Source: CALBPI01 sp963922335
GTDB taxonomy: Bacteria > Pseudomonadota > Gammaproteobacteria > Steroidobacterales > Woeseiaceae
Direction: 5' to 3'
DNA length: 64,000 nt
NCBI GenBank assembly: GCA_963922335.1
Contig: CAWUIB010000001.1
Span: forward strand, 62,001 to 126,000
A program made the translations under genes and the position numbers. Below, piece by piece: positions 50,922-59,297 of this stretch; the stretch's first letter is position 1, and each line of letters starts with the position of its first letter. Below the pieces are notes generated by a model. It was not told the DNA's origin. It did not search any database and was given only the letters and a program-made list of their open reading frames with translations.

Positions 50922-52123
50922 GCTGCATCGCGACCGATAACGCCAAATCGCTTACCCACCGTTTCGAAAGCGGCAATCGCGCGGTCAAGTTCTTCAATCG
51001 AGTGAGCCGCTGACATTTGGGTCCGGATTCTCGCTTCACCCTTGGGTACGACCGGGTAGGCGAAGCCGACGACGTACACGCCCTCTTCAAGCAGCGCGTC
51101 CGCCATGTCAGTTGCGAGCTTCGCATCGCCGAGCATCACCGGAATGATCGGATGCTCGCCAGGTTTCAACTCGAACCCGAGTCGTGTCATCGCGTCGCGG
51201 AAATACTTCGTGTTTCGCCAAAGCTGATCGCGCAGCGTGCCATCGCTTTGGAGCAGATCGAGTACGGCGATCGATGCAGCGGCAATGGTAGGCGCTAGTG
51301 TGTTGGAGAACAGGTACGGACGCGATCGCTGACGCAACCAGCCGATAATTTCCTTGCGCCCGCTCGTGTAGCCACCCGATGCGCCGCCGAGCGCCTTGCC
51401 GAGCGTGCCTGTGATGATGTCGATCTTACCGATCAAATCGTGATGCTCGTGGGTGCCGCGGCCCCCGGCTCCAAGGAAACCAGTCGCATGGCAATCGTCC
51501 ATGAAGGTCAGCGCGTCGTAGCGTTTGGCGAGATCGACGATTGCGGGCAAGTCGGCGATGGTGCCGTCCATGGAGAACACGCCGTCAGTAGCAATCAGCC
51601 GCACCCGGGCGTCGCTCGCTTCGACCAGCTTGGATTTCAGGTCAGCCATATCGTTGTGTAAGTAGCGGTAGCGCTGCGCCTTCGACAGACGGATACCGTC
51701 GATGATCGAAGCATGGTTCAGCGCATCGCTGATCACCGCATCTTCTGCGGTCAGGATGGTCTCAAACAGGCCGCCGTTCGCATCAAAGCACGAGGGGTAG
51801 AGGATCGTGTCCTCGGTGCCGAGAAACTCGCTAATGCGACGCTCAAGTTCGGTGTGAACCGTCTGTGTGCCGCAGATGAAGCGCACGCTGGCCATGCCGA
51901 AGCCATGGTCATCCAATGCGCGATGCGCCGCCGCGACAACGTCCGGGTGATTCGCGAGGCCAAGATAGTTGTTCGCACAGAGGTTGATTACCTCATGTCC
52001 AAGCCCGTCCACGTCAACACTGCCTTCCTGGGGGCTGGAAATGCGTCTCTCGGTCTTGAATAAGCCCTGATCGCGGAGCGCCTCGGTATCGGAGGCGAGT
52101 TGCTTGAGGAAGCGCTGGGTCAC
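50918..52123 (-). CDS. kbl: 2-amino-3-ketobutyrate coenzyme A ligase
   Basis: PLP enzyme that splits 2-amino-3-ketobutyrate into glycine and acetyl-CoA. The 401-residue protein has the alpha-oxoamine synthase pattern: CANNYLGLANHPDVV, GMASVRFICGTQTVH, DDCHATGFLGAGGRG and the PLP lysine in ITGTLGKALGGASGGY. RIRTQMSAAHS follows near the end. I start at the GTG at 52123 with GGAGATG upstream; the open frame beyond it shows no similarity. It is divergent from hslR. Confidence 0.95.
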   Translation of the reverse strand: MTQRFLKQLASDTEALRDQGLFKTERRISSPQEGSVDVDGLGHEVINLCANNYLGLANHPDVVAAAHRALDDHGFGMASVRFICGTQTVHTELERRISEFLGTEDTILYPSCFDANGGLFETILTAEDAVISDALNHASIIDGIRLSKAQRYRYLHNDMADLKSKLVEASDARVRLIATDGVFSMDGTIADLPAIVDLAKRYDALTFMDDCHATGFLGAGGRGTHEHHDLIGKIDIITGTLGKALGGASGGYTSGRKEIIGWLRQRSRPYLFSNTLAPTIAAASIAVLDLLQSDGTLRDQLWRNTKYFRDAMTRLGFELKPGEHPIIPVMLGDAKLATDMADALLEEGVYVVGFAYPVVPKGEARIRTQMSAAHSIEELDRAIAAFETVGKRFGVIGRDAA

Positions 52124-52168
52124 GTTATCATCTCCTGTCGCGTCCGGCCGGCTGGCTCGGGTCGGCGA

Positions 52169-52174
52169 ATTATA
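52169..52174 (-). promoter_or_regulatory. Likely -10 element for kbl-tdh
   Basis: Read on the minus strand this is TATAAT, a perfect -10 consensus, 46 bp before the kbl GTG in the 67-bp gap between kbl and hslR. No good -35 is present at the usual distance, so the promoter may need an activator. The -35 position would fall inside the hslR gene. Confidence 0.4.
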
Positions 52175-52190
52175 TCTCAGGAAACCATTC

Positions 52191-52577
52191 ATGGCCGATT
52201 CGCTTCGCATCGATAAATGGCTGTTCTTCACTCGCTTCTTCAAGACGCGAGGGCAGGCGAGCGCGGCCGTTGCGGGCGGGCATGTGACGCGTGGGGGGGA
52301 GCGTGCCAAACCGGCCCAGCCGGTGCGGATCGGCGATGAGCTGGCGATCACACGTGGGCGATATACCTGGCGCGTCACTGTCCAGGGTATTCCGCCGCGC
52401 CGAGGGCCGGCACGGGAAGCGCGTGCCTGTTATGTCGAGTCTGAAGAAAGCCAGGCGGCTCGTGAGGCTCTGGCTAATGCCCTTAGTCGTGATCGTTTGT
52501 CCATGCCACAGACGCCCGGCAGGCCGGACAAACACACGCGTCGCAGACTGCGCGAGTGGAAAGACACGCAGGACTGA
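52191..52577 (+). CDS. hslR: Ribosome-associated heat shock protein Hsp15
   Basis: S4-like RNA-binding protein that recognises stalled 50S subunits carrying peptidyl-tRNA. The 128-residue protein opens with DSLRIDKWLFFTRFFKTRGQ, the Hsp15 form of the S4 domain, followed by AVAGGHVTRGGERAKPAQPV. A basic C-terminal tail contains RPDKHTRRRLREWK. The ATG at 52191 is chosen because similarity begins there and a GAAA-containing Shine-Dalgarno (CAGGAAA) precedes it. It is divergent from kbl. Confidence 0.93.
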   Translation: MADSLRIDKWLFFTRFFKTRGQASAAVAGGHVTRGGERAKPAQPVRIGDELAITRGRYTWRVTVQGIPPRRGPAREARACYVESEESQAAREALANALSRDRLSMPQTPGRPDKHTRRRLREWKDTQD

Positions 52578-52595
52578 GCGCTCGCAAAAGCGCGC

Positions 52596-52625
52596 TATAA
52601 TTTAGGGCTGCCGGCATCGCGGCAG
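52596..52625 (+). promoter_or_regulatory. -10 element and leader hairpin before putA
   Basis: A perfect TATAAT (52596-52601) lies in the 77-bp gap before putA, without a clear -35. Just downstream CTGCCG and CGGCAG (52608-52625) form a 6-bp hairpin at the expected 5' end of the transcript. A GCGCT/AGCGC hairpin (52578-52593), directly after hslR and just upstream of the -10, could be the hslR terminator. Confidence 0.45.
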
Positions 52626-52654
52626 ACCTTTCGCCATCGTCGTGGAGTGCAATC

Positions 52655-55600
52655 ATGGTGACCGCCCGTCAAACTCAAGATTCAGCTGCCAGCAAGCGAC
52701 AGAGGTTTGAAGCCGACTACACCCGCTCTGGCGATACCGTGAACCTCGGCGGTGAGTACCTGGCCGACGAGACGGTTTTAGTAAGGCGACTTCTGGATAT
52801 CGCTGGCGAGTCCGAACCCGAGCGTGCGAGCGTTTATAAGACGGCGCACAGCCTGGTCGAGCATGTCCGCAAACAGAATGAGGATCGCAGCGGGATCGAG
52901 GCCTTCCTGCAGAAGTACGATCTTTCGAGCCAGGAAGGGATCATGCTGATGTGTATTGCTGAGGCGTTGCTCCGCATTCCCGATGCCGATACGGCGGACG
53001 CGTTGATTGCCGACAAGATCACTGCTGCCGACTGGTCTTCGCATCTTGGCTCCAGCGAATCGCTGTTTGTGAACGCCAGCACCTGGGGCTTGATGCTAAC
53101 CGGCAAGATGCTAACGCTGGATGAAGCGCATCAGCGCAATCCGCGCGAGTTGTTCCGTCGGTTGGTTAGCCGTGCCGGTGAGCCAGTGGTTCGCAGCGCG
53201 ATGCGACAGGCGATGAAGGTGATGGGGCACCAGTTCGTGATGGGGCGCGATATCGGCGCGGCTATCAAGCGCGCAGGGAAAGGCGACAACAAAAACTACC
53301 GCTACAGTTTCGACATGCTGGGTGAGGCTGCCCTCACTCGAGCGGATGCCCAGCGTTACTTCGAGGCTTATGCGGCCGCGATCGATGCGATCGGCGGTGC
53401 GCCTTCCGGCGACGATATCTTCAGCACGCACAGCATCAGTGTGAAGCTTTCCGCACTTCACCCTCGATACGAATTCGCACGCCGGCAACAAGCGATGGAC
53501 GAGTTGGCGCCGCAACTCCTGGCGCTCGCGCAGCGGGCCCGTGACGTTGGCATCGGCCTCACGATGGACGCCGAGGAAGCCGATCGGTTGGAGCTCTCTC
53601 TGGATATCTTTGGAGCGGTGTTCCGCGATCCATCGCTTGAAGGTTACGAAGGGCTCGGCCTTGCAGTGCAGGCCTACCAAAAACGCGGTCTCGCTGTGGT
53701 CGAGTGGCTGGCTTCGCTCTCACGCGATGTGGGGCGCAGAATTCCCGTCCGCCTCGTCAAAGGTGCGTACTGGGATACCGAAATTAAACACGCGCAGGAG
53801 CTGGGTCTTGCGGGATACCCGGTGTTCACGCGTAAGGTGAATACCGATGTGAGTTACCTCGCATGTGCGCGCGCGATGCTGGATGCTGGTGACGCCATCT
53901 ATCCGCAGTTTGCGACCCACAACGCGCACACGCTCGCCTACGTGTTCCACCATGCCGGCAGCCGGCGTGACTACGAGTTCCAGCGACTGCACGGTATGGG
54001 CGAGGAGTTGTACTCTGCAGTCATCGACCCGGAGCGCTACGACCGCCAGTGCCGCGTATACGCGCCCGTCGGCAGTCACGAAGATCTGTTGCCTTATCTG
54101 GTCCGGCGCCTGTTGGAAAACGGTGCGAATACGAGCTTCGTCAACCAGATTGTTGATCCGAATGAATCGATCGATGAGATCGTCGCAGACCCGATCCTCG
54201 CGGTTAAGGCGCTTGATCAAATCCCGCATGAAAAGATCGTGCTGCCCGCTGCCTTGTTCGGAGACGAGCGCAGGAATTCGACCGGCGTGAATCTTCCGGA
54301 TCGAGCTACGGCCAGCGCGTTGTACGACGCGATGGCGTCGCATGCGCAACAGTCTTACTCGGTCGGTCCGGTGATCGACGGTCGACGGGCTAAAGGTGCC
54401 GCGAACCAGAGCGTTAACCCCTTCGATGTGACTGAGACTATCGGGGAGGTCGAGTTTGCGGATGGCGCGACACCGAAAACCGCTGTGGACGCAGCTGTCC
54501 AAGGGTTTGCCCCGTGGGACGCGACACCGGCGACGCGGCGCGCGGACATTCTCGAGGCCGCCGCCGATGCCTATGAACAGCACCTCTCTGAGCTGTGCAC
54601 GCTGTGTATCCGTGAGGCGGGCAAGACCCTGCCCGATGCAATCGCGGAGGTTCGCGAGGCGGTCGATTTCCTGCGCTATTACGCAGCGCAGGCACGTGCC
54701 CGGTTTACTGAGCCACAAGAGTTGCCGGGTCCGACCGGTGAGCGCAATGTGTACGGGCTTCGTGGGCGGGGTGTGTTCGTTTGTGTCAGCCCGTGGAATT
54801 TCCCGCTCGCGATTTTCACAGGTCAGGTCGTCGCTGCGCTGGCTGCGGGCAATAGCGTGATCGCCAAACCTGCAGAGCAGACAAGCATCATCGCCCATCG
54901 GGCCTGCGAACTTCTGTGGCAGTCCGGTGTACCCGCCAGCGCTTTGCATTTCTTGCCGGGCGAGGGTGGCAGTGCTGCTGCGCCGGCCATTGCCGATCCC
55001 CGAGTTGCGGGTGTTGCGTTTACCGGGAGCACCGAAACGGCGCTGGTGATTAATCGCACACTGGCGGCGCGCGAGGGACAAATCGGCACGCTGATCGCTG
55101 AGACCGGTGGTCAGAACGCGATGATTGTCGATTCCAGTGCGCTGCCCGAACAGGTGGTGCTGGATGCCGTTCAGTCCGGGTTCAACTCCGCGGGACAGCG
55201 CTGCAGTGCACTGCGTATTTTGTGTGTTCAAGAAGACATTGCACCGCGGGTGATCGAGTTGTTGAAGGGCGCCATGGATGAGCTTGCGATCGGCGACCCT
55301 GCGGACCCTCGAACCGATGTCGGTCCGGTTATCGACGAGTCAGCACGCGCGGTGTTGGAAGCGCACGTCGCGCGGATGCACGAACAGCAAACCGTCCTGC
55401 ATCAGTGCGAATTGCCCGAGTCGACGGAGGCCGGCGTGTTCTTCGCGCCAACGCTGATCGAAATTGATGCAATGTCCGCCTTGGAGCGTGAGGTCTTCGG
55501 GCCGATCCTGCATCTGTATCGCTTCAAGGGCAGCGAGCTGGATGCATTAGTCGATGAAATCAATCACAGCGGTTACGGTTTGACGTTCGGCGTGCATACA

Positions 55601-55837
55601 CGGATCGACGGTCGAGCCGGTCAGTTAGCGCGCCGCATCCGTGCGGGCAACGTCTACATCAATCGCAACACTGTAGGCGCCGTGGTCGGCGTGCAGCCGT
55701 TCGGCGGTCTTGGTTTGTCGGGGACGGGTCCCAAAGCCGGCGGTCCCAATTACCTCACCCGGTTCGCGACGGAGTACGCGGTCAGCAACAACACTGCTGC
55801 GGTCGGAGGCAACGCGAGTCTGCTCAGTCTCGATTAG
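52655..55837 (+). CDS. putA: Bifunctional proline dehydrogenase / delta-1-pyrroline-5-carboxylate dehydrogenase PutA, without DNA-binding domain
   Basis: Oxidises proline to glutamate. The 1060-residue protein has an N-terminal helical domain, a FAD proline dehydrogenase barrel (about 185-490, with KLSALHPRYEFARRQ, LTMDAEEADRLELSL and VRLVKGAYWDTEIKHAQ), and an NAD aldehyde dehydrogenase half (about 560-1035, with SPWNFPLAIFTG, GSTETALV, and catalytic C850 in GQRCSALRIL). It lacks the ribbon-helix-helix domain of E. coli PutA, so it should not repress its own gene. A likely -10 and a hairpin lie upstream. No proline permease is adjacent. Confidence 0.96.
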   Translation: MVTARQTQDSAASKRQRFEADYTRSGDTVNLGGEYLADETVLVRRLLDIAGESEPERASVYKTAHSLVEHVRKQNEDRSGIEAFLQKYDLSSQEGIMLMCIAEALLRIPDADTADALIADKITAADWSSHLGSSESLFVNASTWGLMLTGKMLTLDEAHQRNPRELFRRLVSRAGEPVVRSAMRQAMKVMGHQFVMGRDIGAAIKRAGKGDNKNYRYSFDMLGEAALTRADAQRYFEAYAAAIDAIGGAPSGDDIFSTHSISVKLSALHPRYEFARRQQAMDELAPQLLALAQRARDVGIGLTMDAEEADRLELSLDIFGAVFRDPSLEGYEGLGLAVQAYQKRGLAVVEWLASLSRDVGRRIPVRLVKGAYWDTEIKHAQELGLAGYPVFTRKVNTDVSYLACARAMLDAGDAIYPQFATHNAHTLAYVFHHAGSRRDYEFQRLHGMGEELYSAVIDPERYDRQCRVYAPVGSHEDLLPYLVRRLLENGANTSFVNQIVDPNESIDEIVADPILAVKALDQIPHEKIVLPAALFGDERRNSTGVNLPDRATASALYDAMASHAQQSYSVGPVIDGRRAKGAANQSVNPFDVTETIGEVEFADGATPKTAVDAAVQGFAPWDATPATRRADILEAAADAYEQHLSELCTLCIREAGKTLPDAIAEVREAVDFLRYYAAQARARFTEPQELPGPTGERNVYGLRGRGVFVCVSPWNFPLAIFTGQVVAALAAGNSVIAKPAEQTSIIAHRACELLWQSGVPASALHFLPGEGGSAAAPAIADPRVAGVAFTGSTETALVINRTLAAREGQIGTLIAETGGQNAMIVDSSALPEQVVLDAVQSGFNSAGQRCSALRILCVQEDIAPRVIELLKGAMDELAIGDPADPRTDVGPVIDESARAVLEAHVARMHEQQTVLHQCELPESTEAGVFFAPTLIEIDAMSALEREVFGPILHLYRFKGSELDALVDEINHSGYGLTFGVHTRIDGRAGQLARRIRAGNVYINRNTVGAVVGVQPFGGLGLSGTGPKAGGPNYLTRFATEYAVSNNTAAVGGNASLLSLD

Positions 55838-55849
55838 TACGGGTACCGA

Positions 55850-56593
55850 TCATCTGGCTGGCAGGTAACCACCCGTGGCTTGTAGCGGCGCCTGTGTCTG
55901 GCCGTCAGTGACCCAAACCGCGATTGCAAACTGCTCGGCATCCACGGAACTTTCGGGTAACAGCGCAGAGACGGCGTAACCGTCTTCGACCGGGATCAAC
56001 GACGCAGACCTAACATCCAGCACGACGAAGTCATGGCGGAGTTTCTTGCCGCGGTTTTCACCCGCTTTAACGCTGCTCGACAAGGCCATACCCAGGAGCG
56101 CAACGCTCGCAAGCGGTTGCGCGTCTGCGCCATTACCGTCCCAGTGCACATTCACCGTATCGGCAGTGACCTCGGCGCGCAGAACGCCGGGCATGCCACT
56201 GGCTTCAGCCGGCAAACCGTCGCGACGCCAGTTTCGCCATTCCTTGCCGCCAGCGAAGAATCCCGGCGTGTAAACCACTCGGACGCCGCCCTCGAGTGCA
56301 TAGCGACGCTGGCGATCGGAGTAATCGGCATCCGCGAAACGGTCCCGCCAGCCGAGGTAGTCCCAATAATCGACGTGAAATGCCAGCGGCACGTAGTCCC
56401 GCCACAAACCGTCATCATTCGTCAGGCTCGATAGATGGCGATCTGCAGGTGGGCAACTATTGCATCCTTCTGAAGTGAACAACTCCACCAGCGTGACCGG
56501 TTCGCTGCCGCTGGACAGCACCAGAGTGGCTTCGTCTGCCTGACTCGCTGCACTCAACATCAGTCCCAGCGTCAGCAATACTCTCGGGTTCAT
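55850..56593 (-). CDS. DUF1223 family secreted thioredoxin-like protein
   Basis: A 247-residue protein with an N-terminal signal peptide (about 1-19). It has the DUF1223 pattern: LVELFTSEGCNSCPPADRHL with C44 and C47 in a C-x-x-C, FHVDYWDYLGWRDRF and RYALEGGVRVVYTPGFF. The fold is thioredoxin-like, but the role is unknown; a periplasmic redox function is inference. I start at the ATG at 56593 with GGAG upstream; another ATG 27 bp earlier is possible. It converges on putA with 12 bp between, and is divergent from the LuxR gene. Confidence 0.85.
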   Translation of the reverse strand: MNPRVLLTLGLMLSAASQADEATLVLSSGSEPVTLVELFTSEGCNSCPPADRHLSSLTNDDGLWRDYVPLAFHVDYWDYLGWRDRFADADYSDRQRRYALEGGVRVVYTPGFFAGGKEWRNWRRDGLPAEASGMPGVLRAEVTADTVNVHWDGNGADAQPLASVALLGMALSSSVKAGENRGKKLRHDFVVLDVRSASLIPVEDGYAVSALLPESSVDAEQFAIAVWVTDGQTQAPLQATGGYLPAR

Positions 56594-56710
56594 GGGCTTC
56601 ACTCCAAATTGGCTTCCCATCAGTAGACCCGAGTAGTGCGTCGATCGTTACAAGCCCGCTTGTCGATGGTGCAAGTTACGGGGCATCATGTCCCCGGGGT
56701 CGGGGATGCT

Positions 56711-57130
56711 ATGCAACAACTAAGAACAATCCTGCTGTATTCGGCCATGCTGGTGGCCGGCGTATTTGTGCTGCAATGGCTCGAATACCGGTATGTGGCG
56801 CGAGCAATCTCGGGGCCGTGGTTCGCGGGCGTTGTCGCGATCGTATTCGCGGGGGTCGGTGGCGTGGTCGCGCTCGCGGTGCTGCGGAAGCGACAGGGCA
56901 CGGGTTTCGAGCGCAACGAGCAGGGTCTGAAGGCGCTGGGAATCACCGACCGTGAGTTCGTCGTGCTTGAGGCGCTCGCGGCGGGTCAGACCAACAAAGA
57001 GATCGCGCGCACCCTAAACGTGTCGCCCAACACTGTGAAGACCCACGTCGCGCGGCTATTCGAGAAGCTGGAAGTGGGCCGCCGCACTGCTGCGGTGCAG
57101 CGAGCTCGCTCATTACGACTGATCCCATGA
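56711..57130 (+). CDS. Membrane-anchored LuxR-type transcriptional regulator
   Basis: A 139-residue protein with two hydrophobic helices (about 7-23 and 38-57) followed by a LuxR/FixJ-type helix-turn-helix (about 76-136). The HTH has LGITDREFVVLEALAAGQTN, KEIARTLNVSPNTVKTHVAR and LFEKLEVGRRTAAV. No receiver or other sensor domain exists, so sensing would be by the membrane part or a partner. I begin at ATG 56711; the open frame upstream carries no similarity. The next gene, a DUF4199 membrane protein, is a recurring partner of such regulators; the gap holds a near-palindrome. Confidence 0.88.
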   Translation: MQQLRTILLYSAMLVAGVFVLQWLEYRYVARAISGPWFAGVVAIVFAGVGGVVALAVLRKRQGTGFERNEQGLKALGITDREFVVLEALAAGQTNKEIARTLNVSPNTVKTHVARLFEKLEVGRRTAAVQRARSLRLIP

Positions 57131-57157
57131 GTCGTCCAAATGCCTGAATTTATTGAA

Positions 57158-57175
57158 ATCACCCATTTGGGTGAT
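57158..57175. promoter_or_regulatory. Near-palindromic candidate operator before the DUF4199 gene
   Basis: ATCACCC (57158-57164), central ATTT, GGGTGAT (57169-57175): an 18-bp element with 8-bp arms and two mismatched central bases. Size and symmetry suit a dimeric LuxR-type protein. It lies 28 bp after the regulator stop and 55 bp before the DUF4199 start. A terminator role is less likely as no T-run follows. Confidence 0.4.
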
Positions 57176-57230
57176 GGTCTGACGGGCCGTTTTGACCGAA
57201 TCTGAGCCCGTCGATTACAGGAGAACGGAC

Positions 57231-57749
57231 ATGCAGAAGTACATCATCAAATTCGGTCTGATCAGCGGCTCGGCAGTGGTGCTCAGCATCATCGTTGGCA
57301 TGGTGCTCGAGGGCGCCGGCAGCGAGATTTTCGGCTACACCGCCATGTTTATCGCACTTTCGTCGATTTTTGTGGCGATCAAGCGATATCGCGACCTCGA
57401 GTTGGGCGGCGTCATCCGGTTTTGGCCCGCGATGGGGCTCGGTCTCGGGATTTCAGCAGTCGCCGGGCTCGCGTATGTGGGCATCTGGGAGGTTTATCTG
57501 GCCCTGACCGACTATGCATTCATGGAACAGTACGTCGAGGGCGCCCTGGCGAGTGCCAAGGAACGTGGCGATTCGCCAGATGACTATGCGACGCTGGTCG
57601 GCGAGTTGGAATCGATGGCCGAAAACTACGCCAAGCCCTGGTTCCGTCTGCCGATTACCTTTATCGAGATATTCCCTGTGGGGGTTCTGGTGAGCATCTT
57701 CTCTGCGGCGCTGCTGCGCCGCAGCGAGGTGCTTAACGCGCAGGCTTGA
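57231..57749 (+). CDS. DUF4199 membrane protein
   Basis: A 172-residue inner-membrane protein with four hydrophobic helices (about 5-25, 32-49, 69-91, 139-160) and a charged region between the third and fourth (about 95-130). The pattern matches the DUF4199 family, whose function is unknown. I use ATG 57231 after CAGGAGAACGG. The family often follows a small membrane-bound LuxR regulator, as here, which suggests that its expression or activity is linked to that regulator. It converges on sixA with 14 bp between. Confidence 0.82.
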   Translation: MQKYIIKFGLISGSAVVLSIIVGMVLEGAGSEIFGYTAMFIALSSIFVAIKRYRDLELGGVIRFWPAMGLGLGISAVAGLAYVGIWEVYLALTDYAFMEQYVEGALASAKERGDSPDDYATLVGELESMAENYAKPWFRLPITFIEIFPVGVLVSIFSAALLRRSEVLNAQA

Positions 57750-57763
57750 GACCAGCGGGGCAC

Positions 57764-58282
57764 CTAGCGGGTGATGACGCCACTCGCGTTTTTGGGGAAG
57801 TCGTAACCGACCACGGTATGCGCGACATAGGGCAGCTCATCCCAGCTGCCGAGATCTGCCGAGATGGTCAGCATGCCCGCAGTGGGCATGTTCACCACGA
57901 GTCCATTGCTCAGCCGCTCTGCCAGTTCTGATATGCCCGGGTTATGGCCGACCACCAACAGATTTTGAAACTGCGCGTCCTGCTCGCCGATCACCTTTAG
58001 AATTTGCTCTGCACTCGCGTGGTAGAGCGCCTTTTCAACGTGAATAAACTCGATGGGAAAGCCAATGGTTTGGGCTACGTGTCGCGCGGTGTGTCGAGTC
58101 CGCGTTGCCGAACTCGCCACCAGTGCGGACGGGCGAATCCCTCTTTCCTTCAGGCGACGACCCATCTCCGGTGCATCGCGGTTTCCGCGCTCGTTCAAGG
58201 GTCGATCATGATCGCTCAGTGATGGATCATCCCAACTCGACTTAGCGTGGCGGAGCAATGTCAGCGTGTATCCGCGGGACAT
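57764..58282 (-). CDS. sixA: SixA-like histidine phosphatase
   Basis: A 172-residue protein of the histidine phosphatase superfamily. The catalytic RH is in LTLLRHAKSSWDD (residues 11-12), followed by DHDRPLNERGNRDAPEMG, SSATRTRHTA and VVGHNPGISELAERL, the second catalytic histidine. This matches SixA, which removes phosphate from phosphohistidine proteins. The substrate here is not shown. It starts 3 bp after the sufT stop, so it is probably part of the suf transcript, which is not its usual location in E. coli. Confidence 0.88.
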   Translation of the reverse strand: MSRGYTLTLLRHAKSSWDDPSLSDHDRPLNERGNRDAPEMGRRLKERGIRPSALVASSATRTRHTARHVAQTIGFPIEFIHVEKALYHASAEQILKVIGEQDAQFQNLLVVGHNPGISELAERLSNGLVVNMPTAGMLTISADLGSWDELPYVAHTVVGYDFPKNASGVITR

Positions 58283-58285
58283 GGC

Positions 58286-58840
58286 TCAGTACATCATGCC
58301 GGTTTGCAGTCGCGCCTCATCGCTCATCATCATGTGATTCCAGGGCGGATCGAAGACCAGTTCGACTTGAACCGATTCGACCGTGGGCACGATTGCGACT
58401 TTTTGACGTACGTCTTCGATAAGGATGTCGCCCATGCCGCAACCGGGCGCAGTCAACGTCATATCGACTTCAACGTTGCGTACGCCATCTTCCGGATGGG
58501 AGATCTCAACTCGGTAGATCAATCCCAGCTCCACGATGTCGACAGGGATCTCCGGGTCGTAGCAGGTCTTGAGCTGCTGCCAGATGATCTGCTCGAAGTC
58601 CTCGTCGCTGATGTCACCAGGCACTTCCGGTGGTTTCACCGGGTCCTTGCCGAGTGCATCAGCATCTTTCCCGTCGATGCGAAAGAGGCTGCCGTCGACG
58701 TAGACGGTGAAGTTGCCACCCAGGCCCTGCGTGATGTAGCCGTTCGTGCTCTTTCGCAGCGTGACGCTCATGCCGGCGGGAATGATGACCGCCGATACGT
58801 CTCTTTGAAGGGTAAACGGCTCGCTTTCGTTCGAATACAT
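58286..58840 (-). CDS. sufT: Fe-S cluster assembly factor SufT
   Basis: A 184-residue DUF59/MIP18-family protein that supports Fe-S cluster maturation. The N-terminal part (LQRDVSAVIIPAGMSVTLRK) is specific to SufT proteins; the DUF59 core has LKTCYDPEIPVDIVELGLIY and MTLTAPGCGMGDILIEDV. I start at the ATG at 58840, which leaves 7 bp after the sufU stop; an upstream start would overlap sufU and add non-conserved residues. It is the last Fe-S gene of the suf operon. Confidence 0.92.
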   Translation of the reverse strand: MYSNESEPFTLQRDVSAVIIPAGMSVTLRKSTNGYITQGLGGNFTVYVDGSLFRIDGKDADALGKDPVKPPEVPGDISDEDFEQIIWQQLKTCYDPEIPVDIVELGLIYRVEISHPEDGVRNVEVDMTLTAPGCGMGDILIEDVRQKVAIVPTVESVQVELVFDPPWNHMMMSDEARLQTGMMY

Positions 58841-58847
58841 CTGGGGC

Positions 58848-59297
58848 TTACTCCGTGGAAACCGGGTCTGAATCGCCTCGCAGGGCAGCGGCCATCGCAT
58901 GCCAGGCGAGCGTTGCGCATTTTACGCGCGAAGGGTAGCGGCGCACTTCACCGAGCGCCGCGATCGGCAAATCCTGTAGATTGACGGAAACCACCGAGTC
59001 CACCGACTCGGCCAGCATGGCGTTGACCTCGTCAACGAGTGTGCCTGCAGTCGCTGTGTCGAGGCCTGACAACAACTCAGACATCATGGATGCGGAGGCC
59101 ATGCTGATTGCGCAGCCAACGCCGTGAAATGAGACGTCTGTGATCGTGTCCCCGTCGATCGTGACATACAGGTCGAGCTTGTCACCGCACAGAGGGTTGT
59201 TGCCGGGCACGTGCTGCGCGTGTTCCACGCGTCTGAAGTGGATCGGATCGCGCGCGTGTTTGAGAACTTGCTCGCGATAGAGCGCAGCGACGCTCAT
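58848..59297 (-). CDS. sufU: Fe-S scaffold / sulfur acceptor SufU
   Basis: A 149-residue IscU-like protein. Three conserved cysteines are present: C37 (NNPLCGDKLDLYV), C62 (HGVGCAISMASASMMSEL) and C127 (YPSRVKCATLAWHAM). The insertion between the second and third cysteines fits SufU rather than IscU. SufU typically takes sulfur from SufS and holds a zinc ion. Its start overlaps the sufS stop by 4 bp. No SufE gene is seen in the window, consistent with this choice. Confidence 0.92.
   Translation of the reverse strand: MSVAALYREQVLKHARDPIHFRRVEHAQHVPGNNPLCGDKLDLYVTIDGDTITDVSFHGVGCAISMASASMMSELLSGLDTATAGTLVDEVNAMLAESVDSVVSVNLQDLPIAALGEVRRYPSRVKCATLAWHAMAAALRGDSDPVSTE

Noticed and set aside
53720..55231. 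A 503-codon open frame on the minus strand inside putA
   Set aside because: It lies entirely antisense to a strongly conserved bifunctional enzyme, shows no recognisable domain, and long antisense frames are expected in GC-rich codon-biased genes.
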